From Meridianimaribacter flavus (GTDB taxonomy: Bacteria; Bacteroidota; Bacteroidia; Flavobacteriales; Flavobacteriaceae), in assembly GCF_004366715.1 (NCBI RefSeq), contig NZ_SOQZ01000001.1:186001-250000 (forward strand): a stretch of 64,000 nt of DNA, read 5' to 3'. The notes under the pieces were generated by a model. It did not search any database. It was not told the origin of the DNA and was given only the letters and a program-made list of their open reading frames with translations. This document shows, in pieces, positions 46,352 to 54,427 of the stretch (positions are counted from its first letter, which is position 1; each line of letters starts with the position of its first letter). The translations under genes were made by a program, and so were the position numbers.

Positions 46352-47716
46352 ATGAAATACAATACCTACATCGTTGCCATACTATTTGGACTATTTTTTA
46401 TTCCACAAACTAGTATTGCTCAAGTCGATTTTAACAAACGACCAGACGATGATTTAGGTAATGTCGAAGATGCGTATCAAGAATTATTTTTTGAAGCCCT
46501 AAAGCAAAAAGGTATTGAAAACTACCAACGTGCAGTAGATGCTCTTTTAAAATGCATAAAAATTGACGATTCTGATGCTGCTTTGTATTTCGAGTTAGGT
46601 AAAAACTATAATAAGCTTAAAAACTTTGGAGCTGCTGAAGATGCTCTAAGAAAAGCCATTTCAAAGTCACCAGAAAACGAGTGGTACATGGACGAGCTTT
46701 ATGATGTTTACATTCAGCAGAATGATGTTGACAAAGCGGTAAAAACCGTTAAACAGCTTGTTAAATACCATCCAGACTACAAAGAAGACCTAGCAGGATT
46801 ATACATAAAAGCCGAAAAGTATAAAGACGCTATAAAACTTCTTGATGAGTTAGATGAAGAATTTGGGATTAGTGAGAATAGAGATTATATGCGAAATCAA
46901 ATCTATAACATAACAGGGAATGATGACGATCGCATTGAAAATCTTGAAGACCGAGTTAAAAATAATCCTCAAAACGAAGACAATTATTTAAAACTCGTGT
47001 ACAGATATAGCGAAATAGGAGACACACAAAAAGCGTTTGATACAGCGCAACGTCTTTTAGAAATCAATCCAGAATCGCAATTGGTTCATCTTGCATTATA
47101 TAAGTTTTATTTAAATGATAATGACACTCAAAATGCCATTAACTCTATGAAAATTGTACTTACAAGTGCATCGATTAACCCTGAGGCAAAAACCAAAGTG
47201 TTTAACGATTTTGTAGAGTTTGTATCTAAGCATCCTGAGTACGAATCGCAATTAGTAGATGTTACAGCTTTGGTGGATAATGATAAAAGCAAAAAAACAC
47301 TATTAGAATTAGGTCAGTATTACTTAAAATCTGGAGACAAAACCAAAGCACTAAGCTACTATGAGGAAGCTTTAAAGCAAGAGCCTAGCAACTACAACAT
47401 TATTAAAGATGTATTGTTACTTCAGTTAGAACTTAATCAGAATGATAAAGTAGTTGTTAAGAGTAACCAAGCGTTAGAACTTTATCCTGCACAACCCATA
47501 TTTTACCTTTTAAATGGTGTTGCAAACAATAAGCTAAAGCAACCAAAACAAGCAATTGAAAGTTTAGAAACAGGATTAGATTATATTATTGATGATCCTA
47601 AAATGGAAGCCGATTTTTACACGCAATTAAGCACTGCATATAAATTGAATAATAATATATCAAAATCTGAAACGTTTGCTAAAAAAGCCCAAGCTATTGC
47701 TGGTGGTCAACAATAA
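46352..47716 (+). CDS. Exported tetratricopeptide-repeat protein
   Basis: This 454-residue protein has a signal peptide (cleavage probably in SIAQ, near residue 24) followed by about nine TPR-like units. Examples are ALYFELGKNYNKLKNFGAAEDALRK-type repeats and ALSYYEEALKQEPSN. It probably acts as a periplasmic scaffold. It lies 15 bp upstream of the DUF4292 lipoprotein and in the same direction as the EnvC-like gene, so all three may act in envelope assembly. Confidence 0.85.
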   Translation: MKYNTYIVAILFGLFFIPQTSIAQVDFNKRPDDDLGNVEDAYQELFFEALKQKGIENYQRAVDALLKCIKIDDSDAALYFELGKNYNKLKNFGAAEDALRKAISKSPENEWYMDELYDVYIQQNDVDKAVKTVKQLVKYHPDYKEDLAGLYIKAEKYKDAIKLLDELDEEFGISENRDYMRNQIYNITGNDDDRIENLEDRVKNNPQNEDNYLKLVYRYSEIGDTQKAFDTAQRLLEINPESQLVHLALYKFYLNDNDTQNAINSMKIVLTSASINPEAKTKVFNDFVEFVSKHPEYESQLVDVTALVDNDKSKKTLLELGQYYLKSGDKTKALSYYEEALKQEPSNYNIIKDVLLLQLELNQNDKVVVKSNQALELYPAQPIFYLLNGVANNKLKQPKQAIESLETGLDYIIDDPKMEADFYTQLSTAYKLNNNISKSETFAKKAQAIAGGQQ

Positions 47717-47731
47717 TGTTCCTGAAAATCT

Positions 47732-48505
47732 ATGATGAAGCAAATTAAAATATTAGTTGTTACAGTTGTGGTATGTGCTGTTTATGGATGTAAATCTACC
47801 AAAAGCGTTACTGACACTGGAACGCTCAATACAAGCATTACTGCAAAACAACTTATTAGAGAAAATTCTAAACAGGAAATCCGATTTAAAACCTTGCAAG
47901 CCAAAGTAAAAATAGACTATACTCAAGGTGACGACTCTCAAGGCTATACAGTAAACCTTAGAATAAAAAAAGATGAAACCATCTGGTTGAGTGCTACTTT
48001 GGGTTTAGCTAGAGCCATGATAACACCAGATAGAGTTCAGTTTTACGACAAAATAAACAATCAGTATTTTGATGGTGACTACACCTTACTAAGTAATATT
48101 TTAGGAGTAGAATTAGACTTTAAAAAGGTTCAAAACCTACTTATGGGAGAAGCTATTTATAATCTAAAAGATGACACCTACAAGGCATCAACTCATCAAG
48201 AATCTTATGTGCTTGAGCCTAAAAATCAAAAAGCAGTATTAGAGCTGTTTTACTTAATTAATCCAGGACATTTTAAAATGGATTCTCAACAACTGTATCA
48301 ACCATTACAGCAACGTATGTTGCAAGTAGATTATAAATCCTATCAGGAAGTACAACGTCAAATTGTTCCAGAAAACATACACATTTCTGCTGTTGAATCA
48401 ACCAGTGAAGTTACTATTGATTTAGAGTACAAATCAGTGTCGCTTAATGAAGAAGTACGTTTTCCATTTAAAATACCTTCAGGGTTTAAAGAAATAATAT
48501 TATAA
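47732..48505 (+). CDS. DUF4292 lipoprotein
   Basis: This 257-residue lipoprotein (signal ending VCAVYGC, Cys20) matches DUF4292, a Bacteroidota family with a LolB/LolA-like fold suspected from its strand pattern. Visible blocks are TLQAKVKIDY, IWLSATLGLARAMITPDRVQFYDK and FPFKIPSGFKEI. The stop is followed after 1 bp by the EnvC-like gene. Role in outer-membrane biogenesis is an inference. Confidence 0.82.
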   Translation: MMKQIKILVVTVVVCAVYGCKSTKSVTDTGTLNTSITAKQLIRENSKQEIRFKTLQAKVKIDYTQGDDSQGYTVNLRIKKDETIWLSATLGLARAMITPDRVQFYDKINNQYFDGDYTLLSNILGVELDFKKVQNLLMGEAIYNLKDDTYKASTHQESYVLEPKNQKAVLELFYLINPGHFKMDSQQLYQPLQQRMLQVDYKSYQEVQRQIVPENIHISAVESTSEVTIDLEYKSVSLNEEVRFPFKIPSGFKEIIL

Positions 48506-48506
48506 C

Positions 48507-49727
48507 ATGTATAGTAAGCCAACCTTAATAGTAATGATATGTTTCTTTATGAACATTGGTTTCGGTTTTGCGCAAAGTGATAAGCAAAAGGAACTCGAAG
48601 CCCAACGTAAGAAATATCAAAATGAATTAAAGCAATTAAATGCGTTGCTGTTTTCTGATAAGAAAAAGGAAAAGTCAGTAATTTCATTGGTAGAAGACCT
48701 TAACTACAAGGTAAATGTTAGAAAAAACCTGATTAAAATTACTAATGACCAAGCCAATTTATTAACTAGGGAAATCAACGATAACCAAAATGAAATTTCC
48801 AGCCTTAGAGAGCAATTAAAACAGCTTAAAGCAGATTATGCTGCAATGATTGTAAAGTCTTATAAAAGCAAGTCAGAGCAAAGTAAAATAATGTTTCTGT
48901 TATCGGCAGATAATTTTCAGCAAGCTTATAAGCGTTTACAATACCTAAAGCAGTATAGAAATTACCAAGAAGAACAAGGCGAAGCGATTAAATCAAAAAC
49001 TGCACGTTTACAAGAATTAAATACGTCTTTAATACAACAAAGAGAAGACAAGCAAAAGCTTATTGAAGAAAACCGAATTGCCAAAAAGCAGTTGGAAGGA
49101 GAACTCAAAGAGCACGAAACACTTATGGCTTCTATACGCCAAAACATGAGTAAATATGCGTCTCAAATAAAAGTAAAGCAGCAGGAAATAGATAAAATTG
49201 ACAAAGAGATTGACAGGTTAATTAAAGAAGCTATTGCTGCGTCTAATAAAAAAGCAGGAAAATCCACTACATCTAAAGGGTTTGCATTAACAGCTGAAGC
49301 TAAACAGTTGGCTGCTAACTTTCAGTCTAACAAAGGACAATTACCTTGGCCTGTTGAAAAAGGAGTTGTTAAAGTACGCTATGGTAATCAACCATCACCA
49401 ATTGATAGAACTGTAACGTTTAATAGTCCTGGAGTTAGAATTGCAACCGAACAAGGCGCAAAAGTGCGAGCGGTTTTTGATGGTGAAGTTTCTGAAATTT
49501 TAGTTATACCAAATGCTAATCCTGTAATTATGATTAGGCATGGTAACTACATTACAGTTTATAAAAACCTATCAAAAATTTACGTCAAAAAAGGCGATAA
49601 AATTACTACCAAACAAGAAATAGGAGAGGTGTTTACCAATAAAAATACAGGTGAAACTATGCTAGGTTTTGGAGTTTACAAAGATTCCCAAACTCAAAAT
49701 CCTGCAAGCTGGATTTACAAAATGTGA
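48507..49727 (+). CDS. EnvC-like murein hydrolase activator (degenerate LytM domain)
   Basis: This 406-residue protein has a signal peptide (to about residue 22), a long coiled coil (about 25-245, rich in Lys/Gln/Glu) and a C-terminal LytM/M23 domain (about 270-406). The zinc ligands of active M23 peptidases appear to be missing: the first His/Asp motif reads FNSPGVRIATEQG, the YAHLS motif reads YKNLS, and the last HLHFE motif reads MLGFGVY. It therefore probably activates an amidase, as E. coli EnvC does, instead of cutting peptidoglycan. Confidence 0.85.
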   Translation: MYSKPTLIVMICFFMNIGFGFAQSDKQKELEAQRKKYQNELKQLNALLFSDKKKEKSVISLVEDLNYKVNVRKNLIKITNDQANLLTREINDNQNEISSLREQLKQLKADYAAMIVKSYKSKSEQSKIMFLLSADNFQQAYKRLQYLKQYRNYQEEQGEAIKSKTARLQELNTSLIQQREDKQKLIEENRIAKKQLEGELKEHETLMASIRQNMSKYASQIKVKQQEIDKIDKEIDRLIKEAIAASNKKAGKSTTSKGFALTAEAKQLAANFQSNKGQLPWPVEKGVVKVRYGNQPSPIDRTVTFNSPGVRIATEQGAKVRAVFDGEVSEILVIPNANPVIMIRHGNYITVYKNLSKIYVKKGDKITTKQEIGEVFTNKNTGETMLGFGVYKDSQTQNPASWIYKM

Positions 49728-49802
49728 TAGCATTTTGAAAACTATTTTAGGATTTACAAATGTGATAGCATTTTGTAAACTCTATCATTCTGTACTTGAT
49801 AG
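49711..49802. repeat. Tandem hairpin repeat at the envC-like 3' end
   Basis: GGATTTACAAAATGTGATAG at 49711 recurs with one base missing at 49750, a 39-bp period. Each copy holds TTTACAAA(A)TG and CATTTTG around the loop TGATAG, so each can fold as a hairpin. The first copy includes the stop codon TGA. CTATCA and TGATAG at 49782-49802 add a third small stem. The gap lies between convergent genes, so it may end transcription in both directions. Confidence 0.65.
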
Positions 49803-49819
49803 GGAACCCAAAAAACTAA

Positions 49820-50329
49820 TTACTCAAACAATGCTTTAAGTTCAGTTGCGTCGTTTGGTTTTAGCTTTCCTGCAAGTACTAAACTTAACTGTTTACGTCT
49901 TAAAGCAGCATCAAAGCGTTCTTTTTCTAAATCGGTTTCAGGAACAATTTCAGGAACAGATACAGGTCTTCCAGTTTCATCTACAGCTACAAAAGTGTAT
50001 ATAGCTTCGTTAGCTTTGGTTTTAATTCCAGACTCTCTATCATCAATCCAAACGTCAATATAAACTTCCATAGATGTTTTAAAAGCTCTTGATACCTTAG
50101 CTTCAACAGTCACAACACTCCCTAATGGTACTGACCTATTAAAAGCTACATGGTTAACCGAAGCAGTAACTACAATACGTCTGCTGTGGCGTCTTGCAGC
50201 AATACTAGCAGCACGATCCATACGAGCTAAAAGCTCTCCTCCAAAAAGGTTGTTTAATGGATTGGTTTCACTTGGAAGTACCAAGTCGGTCATTACAGTT
50301 TTAGATGCATTGGGTGTCTTTGCTTTCAT
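49820..50329 (-). CDS. Acyl-CoA thioesterase (hotdog fold, YciA/BACH-like)
   Basis: This 169-residue cytoplasmic hotdog-fold enzyme hydrolyses acyl-CoA esters. The N-terminal block VLPSETNPLNNLFGGELLA followed by MDRAASIAARRH has the conserved Asn and Asp of the family, and VASVNHVAF-type residues (VTASVNHVAFNRSVPLGSVV) follow. Chain-length preference is not evident. It is convergent with the EnvC-like gene. Confidence 0.9.
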   Translation of the reverse strand: MKAKTPNASKTVMTDLVLPSETNPLNNLFGGELLARMDRAASIAARRHSRRIVVTASVNHVAFNRSVPLGSVVTVEAKVSRAFKTSMEVYIDVWIDDRESGIKTKANEAIYTFVAVDETGRPVSVPEIVPETDLEKERFDAALRRKQLSLVLAGKLKPNDATELKALFE

Positions 50330-50385
50330 GTCTATGAATTTGAATGCAAAGGTAAGGTGCTTTTAAAAACTAAAGAAAGAAAATA

Positions 50386-51324
50386 TTAGTTTAATGCTTT
50401 TACTAATAACCAAGCGTCAGGATTATGGGTTCTTTTTATGTCACGCAAGGTTTTAAGAGCTTCAAGTCTATCAACATGACTAGAATATACTACCTCGTGT
50501 AAGCCATATTTGTTAACACCAATTTTTCTAGCCTTATAACCAAGTGCTTTTAACTGTGCTACTTTCTTATCAGAGTTTTCTTCAACTCTAAAAGCACCAG
50601 CAATAATGTGGTAGTTGCCTTGTTGTTTTTCAACAGTTAGTGTTGCAGCAGGTAAAGGATTTTCAATTACAAACGTAGCCTCTTGTACTTTGTTGTCTAG
50701 TTGGGTGTTAGCTTCTTCTTGTGCTAATTGATTTTGAGATTCTATTTCATTAATGTAATAGTTAGAAGCTACAAAACCACCAAGACCTAAAAATAGAACA
50801 GCAATGGCAGCATATTTTAAATAGGGTCTAGATTTGCGTTTTTCAGGAGTTACAGTAATTGGAATGACGTTCTCAATAGTTTCAACTTCTTCTTTGTAAA
50901 CTTCTCGACTAACTTGATTTGATACAAATTGAGATAAACCAAAAGCATCAGTTAAGTAATTGATGTGATAAGAAGGGTCAAAAACAATTTTTCCTTCAGC
51001 ATTTAAAACCAATTCACCAATATTATCAAAGGTTAAGGTTTCACCTTGAACCAAATACGATTTAATAGATTTAACGTGCTTGTTTAGTTTTTGAGAAGCA
51101 ATTTCATAAGGAATTTTTTCTACCTCAGCAATATAAGATGATAATAAACCATCATTATGTTGTAGTTGCTCGTTAAAAGACAACACTTTTTTTGGAGGAT
51201 AGAATGAGTTAGTAGACTCATGTACTTTTGCAGAAACGCTTTTGGTTAAAAACGCTCCAAACTCTGGTATAGTTACACAATCATATCTGTATAACAAATC
51301 ACTTATGTAGGTTTCCAATTGCAT
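50386..51324 (-). CDS. HU-domain and SPOR-domain membrane protein
   Basis: This 312-residue protein has an N-terminal HU-CCDC81-type domain (residues 1-125; ISDLLYRYDCVTIPEFGAFL, then a second block LVQGETLTFDNIGELVL), one membrane helix (about 170-190, YAAIAVLFLGLGGFVASNYY) and a C-terminal SPOR domain (about 230-310; YHIIAGAFRVEENSDKKVAQ). SPOR domains bind denuded glycan strands at division sites. The layout is specific to Bacteroidota and suggests a link between the cytoplasm and the septal peptidoglycan. It is divergent from dprA. Confidence 0.88.
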   Translation of the reverse strand: MQLETYISDLLYRYDCVTIPEFGAFLTKSVSAKVHESTNSFYPPKKVLSFNEQLQHNDGLLSSYIAEVEKIPYEIASQKLNKHVKSIKSYLVQGETLTFDNIGELVLNAEGKIVFDPSYHINYLTDAFGLSQFVSNQVSREVYKEEVETIENVIPITVTPEKRKSRPYLKYAAIAVLFLGLGGFVASNYYINEIESQNQLAQEEANTQLDNKVQEATFVIENPLPAATLTVEKQQGNYHIIAGAFRVEENSDKKVAQLKALGYKARKIGVNKYGLHEVVYSSHVDRLEALKTLRDIKRTHNPDAWLLVKALN

Positions 51325-51429
51325 AAAAACAAAGTTAAAAATTTTTGTATGCGAATAAAAATTCGGCTTAACTATTTATTAACACTTTAAAATTTAGTTT
51401 ATTGTAGGTTCAAAACCAGCGTGATAGTT

Positions 51430-52533
51430 ATGAATACCGAACAATTAATTTATACATTGGCGTTACAACACGTACCAAATATTGGTGATATTACCGCTAA
51501 GAAGCTTATAAAAAGTTGTGGTTCTGCTGAAGCTGTTTTAAAAGAAAAGAAGCAAAACCTTTTAAAAATAGATGGTATTGGTAGTGCTACAATTAGCGAT
51601 TTGTTTAATTCATCGCATATTGTAGCTGCTGAAAATGAAATTAAATTTATTGAAGACAACAATATTGCTTGCTTATATTTTATGGATAACGATTATCCAG
51701 AACGGTTAAAACATTGTATTGATGGACCAATTGTGTTGTTTCAGTCTGGAAATATCAACCTTAAAGAAAAACGCATTATTAGCATTGTTGGAGCAAGAAA
51801 AATTACTACATATGGTATAGCCTTTTGCGAAAAGTTGGTTGAAGAATTAGCTGTTTTTAATCCTGTAATCGTTTCAGGGTTTGCTTATGGAACAGATATT
51901 ACTGCCCAAAAAGCAGCATTACAACATAATTTGCAAACCATAGGTTGCTTAGCTCATGGTTTAAATCAAATTTATCCTAAAACCCATAAAAAATATATGG
52001 TTGATGTTGAGAAGCATGGAGGGTTTTTTACTGATTTTTGGAGTACTGACGTTTTTGACAGAACCAATTTTTTAAAACGCAACAGGATTATTGCAGGACT
52101 TAGTGAAGCTACTGTAGTTATTGAATCTGCAGAAAAAGGAGGTAGCTTGGTCACTGCTGATATTGCAAGCTCATATAACAGAGATGTATTTGCTGTTCCT
52201 GGAAGAACTACCGATTTGCAAAGTGTAGGTTGCAATAATTTGATTAAATATCAAAAGGCACATGCATTAACTACACCATTAGATATTCCATATATATTAA
52301 ATTGGCAGTTAGAAGGCGAAAAAAAGCCAGTAGTACAAAAGCAATTGTTTGTTGAACTAGATACTACAGAAAAAGCAATATATAATTACCTAAAAGAAAA
52401 CGAAAAGCAACAACTAGATGTCATAGCCATTAACTGTAATTTGCCTATTTTTAAAGTAAGCAGTACGTTGCTAAATATGGAGCTAAAAGGCGTGATAAGA
52501 CCTTTACCAGGAAAGCTGTTTGAGGTTATTTAA
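51430..52533 (+). CDS. dprA: DNA-processing protein DprA
   Basis: This 367-residue protein binds incoming single-stranded DNA and loads RecA during transformation. It has an N-terminal helix-hairpin-helix region, the Rossmann-like core (ISIVGARKITTYGIAFCEKL, VSGFAYGTDITAQKAALQ, VVIESAEKGGSLVTADIA, VFAVPGRTTDLQS) and a C-terminal winged-helix domain. A GTG at 51421 is in frame; the ATG at 51430 is preferred. Its stop overlaps the end of trpS by 4 bp. Confidence 0.95.
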   Translation: MNTEQLIYTLALQHVPNIGDITAKKLIKSCGSAEAVLKEKKQNLLKIDGIGSATISDLFNSSHIVAAENEIKFIEDNNIACLYFMDNDYPERLKHCIDGPIVLFQSGNINLKEKRIISIVGARKITTYGIAFCEKLVEELAVFNPVIVSGFAYGTDITAQKAALQHNLQTIGCLAHGLNQIYPKTHKKYMVDVEKHGGFFTDFWSTDVFDRTNFLKRNRIIAGLSEATVVIESAEKGGSLVTADIASSYNRDVFAVPGRTTDLQSVGCNNLIKYQKAHALTTPLDIPYILNWQLEGEKKPVVQKQLFVELDTTEKAIYNYLKENEKQQLDVIAINCNLPIFKVSSTLLNMELKGVIRPLPGKLFEVI

Positions 52534-53498
52534 TAACCAGCTTTTTCTCTAACTCTTTTTAAAACATCGTCAGCAACCACTTTTGCTTTCTCAGCACCTA
52601 AAGCAAGTGCTTTATCAATTTCGCTAAGGTTATTCATATAGTAGTTGTATTGCTCACGTTGTTTCGCAAATTTTTCAATAATTAATTCAAACAAAGCCTG
52701 TTTAGCATGTCCATAACCATAACCACCTTTTTCATAATTGGCTTTCATGGTTTCTATTTGACTTTCTGTAGCTAGTAAACTATAAATCGCAAAACAATTA
52801 CAAGTTTTCCAGTCTTTTGGCTCTTCAAGAGGTGTACTATCCGTTTCAATAGACATAATTTGTTTACGCAGCTTTTTATCAGCTAAAAAGATATTAATAA
52901 AATTACCTCTACTCTTACTCATTTTTTCACCATCGGTTCCAGGAATGAGTTTGGTGCTTTCTTGAACTTTAGCCTCTGGTAAAACAAAAGTTTCACCCAT
53001 TTTAGTATGAAAACGAGTCGCTACATCACGTGTCATTTCAAGGTGTTGTAGTTGGTCTTTTCCAACAGGAACAATATTGGCATCGTATAATAAAATATCA
53101 GCAGCCATAAGCATTGGGTACATAAACAAACCAGCATTTACATCGTCTAGCCTATCAGCTTTGTCTTTAAAACCATGCGCTAATTTTAAACGTTGATAAG
53201 GAAAAAAGCAATCTAAATACCAAGCAAGTTCGGTTACTTGCGGTACGTCGCTTTGTCTGTAAAACACAGTTTTTTCAACATCTAACCCAAAGGCTAACCA
53301 GGTTGCTGCAACAGAGTAGGTATTGTGTCGTAACTCCTCAGCATCTTTTATTTGTGTAAGTGTATGCAAATTGGCAATAAATAAAAACGATTCGTTTTTT
53401 TGATCGTTTGCCATTTCTATTGCAGGTATAATTGCACCTAAAATATTACCTAAATGTGGAGTTCCTGTACTTTGTATTCCTGTTAAAATTCTTGCCAT
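52530..53498 (-). CDS. trpS: Tryptophanyl-tRNA synthetase
   Basis: This 322-residue class I synthetase has the HIGH-type motif TPHLGN near residue 12 and the KMSKS loop (GEKMSKSRGN) near 192. The ATG at 53498 gives the standard start MARILTGIQSTGTPH. An upstream in-frame ATG (53528) would put a palindromic repeat inside the coding region and is rejected. Confidence 0.96.
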   Translation of the reverse strand: MARILTGIQSTGTPHLGNILGAIIPAIEMANDQKNESFLFIANLHTLTQIKDAEELRHNTYSVAATWLAFGLDVEKTVFYRQSDVPQVTELAWYLDCFFPYQRLKLAHGFKDKADRLDDVNAGLFMYPMLMAADILLYDANIVPVGKDQLQHLEMTRDVATRFHTKMGETFVLPEAKVQESTKLIPGTDGEKMSKSRGNFINIFLADKKLRKQIMSIETDSTPLEEPKDWKTCNCFAIYSLLATESQIETMKANYEKGGYGYGHAKQALFELIIEKFAKQREQYNYYMNNLSEIDKALALGAEKAKVVADDVLKRVREKAGY

Positions 53499-53503
53499 AT
53501 CAA

Positions 53504-53528
53504 CTTCCCTCTTAAGGGAGAATCTCAT
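53504..53528. repeat. REP-like palindrome in the trpS leader
   Basis: TCCCT (53506-53510), loop CTTA, AGGGA (53515-53519), followed on the plus strand by GAATCTCAT, which is the family right flank. It lies between the trpS -7 box and the start codon, ending 5 bp from the ATG. In the mRNA it would form a hairpin beside the ribosome site. Confidence 0.6.
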
Positions 53529-53554
53529 TAAATTAAACTTGATTATATCGTCAG

Positions 53555-53562
53555 CAAAGGTA
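53555..53562 (-). promoter_or_regulatory. Candidate -7 box for trpS
   Basis: Read on the minus strand, TACCTTTG matches TAnnTTTG and lies 56 bp upstream of the trpS ATG. No clear TTG is found 19-21 bp further upstream. Confidence 0.45.
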
Positions 53563-53595
53563 ATTTTTTTAGTAGAATTGTTGAATTAATTTGAG

Positions 53596-53603
53596 TAGTT
53601 TTG
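53596..53603 (+). promoter_or_regulatory. Candidate -7 box for the acyltransferase gene
   Basis: TAGTTTTG matches TAnnTTTG and ends 6 bp before the ATG at 53610, which would give a very short leader. A TTG at 53578 is 15 bp away, shorter than usual. Confidence 0.4.
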
Positions 53604-53609
53604 AGGCTT

Positions 53610-54350
53610 ATGAAAATTTTCAAGTACATTTTTTGGGTTTTTTACAGGATTTGGTTCTACATTTTAGTAGCACTACCTATAATTGTGCTCTTCCCTGTAC
53701 TTTTAATTTCTATCTTAAAAGAGTCTTGGTATCCATTTTTTTTCAAGTTAGCACGCATTTGGGCTAAGTTTATTTTAATTGGGATGGGTTTCAATTACAA
53801 AATTGAAAGAGAGCAAACACCTGAAAAAGGAAAAAGCTATATGTTTATTGCTAACCATACCTCTATGACAGACATTATGCTAATGCTAGTGGCTGTTAAA
53901 AATCCATTTGTGTTTGTTGGAAAAGCTGAATTAGCTAAAATACCTTTGTTTGGATTTTTCTATAAACGTACAAGTATATTAGTAGACAGAAGTAGTGAAA
54001 AAAGCCGAAAAGCAGTTTTTTTAAGAGCGCAACGAAGACTCAAACAAGGTATGAGTATTTGTATTTTTCCTGAAGGTGGTGTTCCTGATGAAAGTATTGT
54101 TTTAGACGAATTTAAAGATGGCGCTTTTAGAATGGCTATTAACCATCAAATACCAATTGTACCTTTAACTTTTGCTGATAATAAAAAACGTTTTTCTTAT
54201 ACTTTTTTTAGTGGAGGACCAGGAAAAATGAGAGTTAAAGTACATAAGTTTTTAATCACTAATGGACTTAAAGTTGACGCAACAAAACCATTGAATTCTA
54301 AAGCACATAGCATTATTTTAAATCAGTTATCAAAGTATCATAAAACCTAA
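53610..54350 (+). CDS. plsC: 1-acyl-sn-glycerol-3-phosphate acyltransferase
   Basis: This 246-residue membrane-associated enzyme adds the second acyl chain to make phosphatidic acid. The catalytic motif is NHTSMTD (H-x4-D), followed by GKAELAKIPLFGFFYKR and the substrate motif FPEGG. Two hydrophobic segments lie at the N-terminus. The ATG at 53610 is used, since the in-frame TTG at 53601 overlaps the promoter-like box. Confidence 0.9.
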   Translation: MKIFKYIFWVFYRIWFYILVALPIIVLFPVLLISILKESWYPFFFKLARIWAKFILIGMGFNYKIEREQTPEKGKSYMFIANHTSMTDIMLMLVAVKNPFVFVGKAELAKIPLFGFFYKRTSILVDRSSEKSRKAVFLRAQRRLKQGMSICIFPEGGVPDESIVLDEFKDGAFRMAINHQIPIVPLTFADNKKRFSYTFFSGGPGKMRVKVHKFLITNGLKVDATKPLNSKAHSIILNQLSKYHKT

Positions 54351-54405
54351 AAAGCTGCCCTTGGCACAGAGCAGCTTTTAGTCATCATTGCGAGTTTGCA
54401 ATAAC
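54349..54405. terminator. Terminator-like hairpin between plsC and the anti-sigma gene
   Basis: AAAAGCTGC (54350-54358) pairs with GCAGCTTTT (54371-54379) over a 12-base loop, with T-rich edges on both strands, as in a bidirectional terminator between convergent genes. Just after it, GTCATCATTGCGAGTTTGCAAT (54381-54402) resembles a degenerate member of the REP-like family (GTCAT flank, ATTGC / GCAAT stem). Confidence 0.6.
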
Positions 54406-54427
54406 TAATCTAACCAACTAAAAAAAC

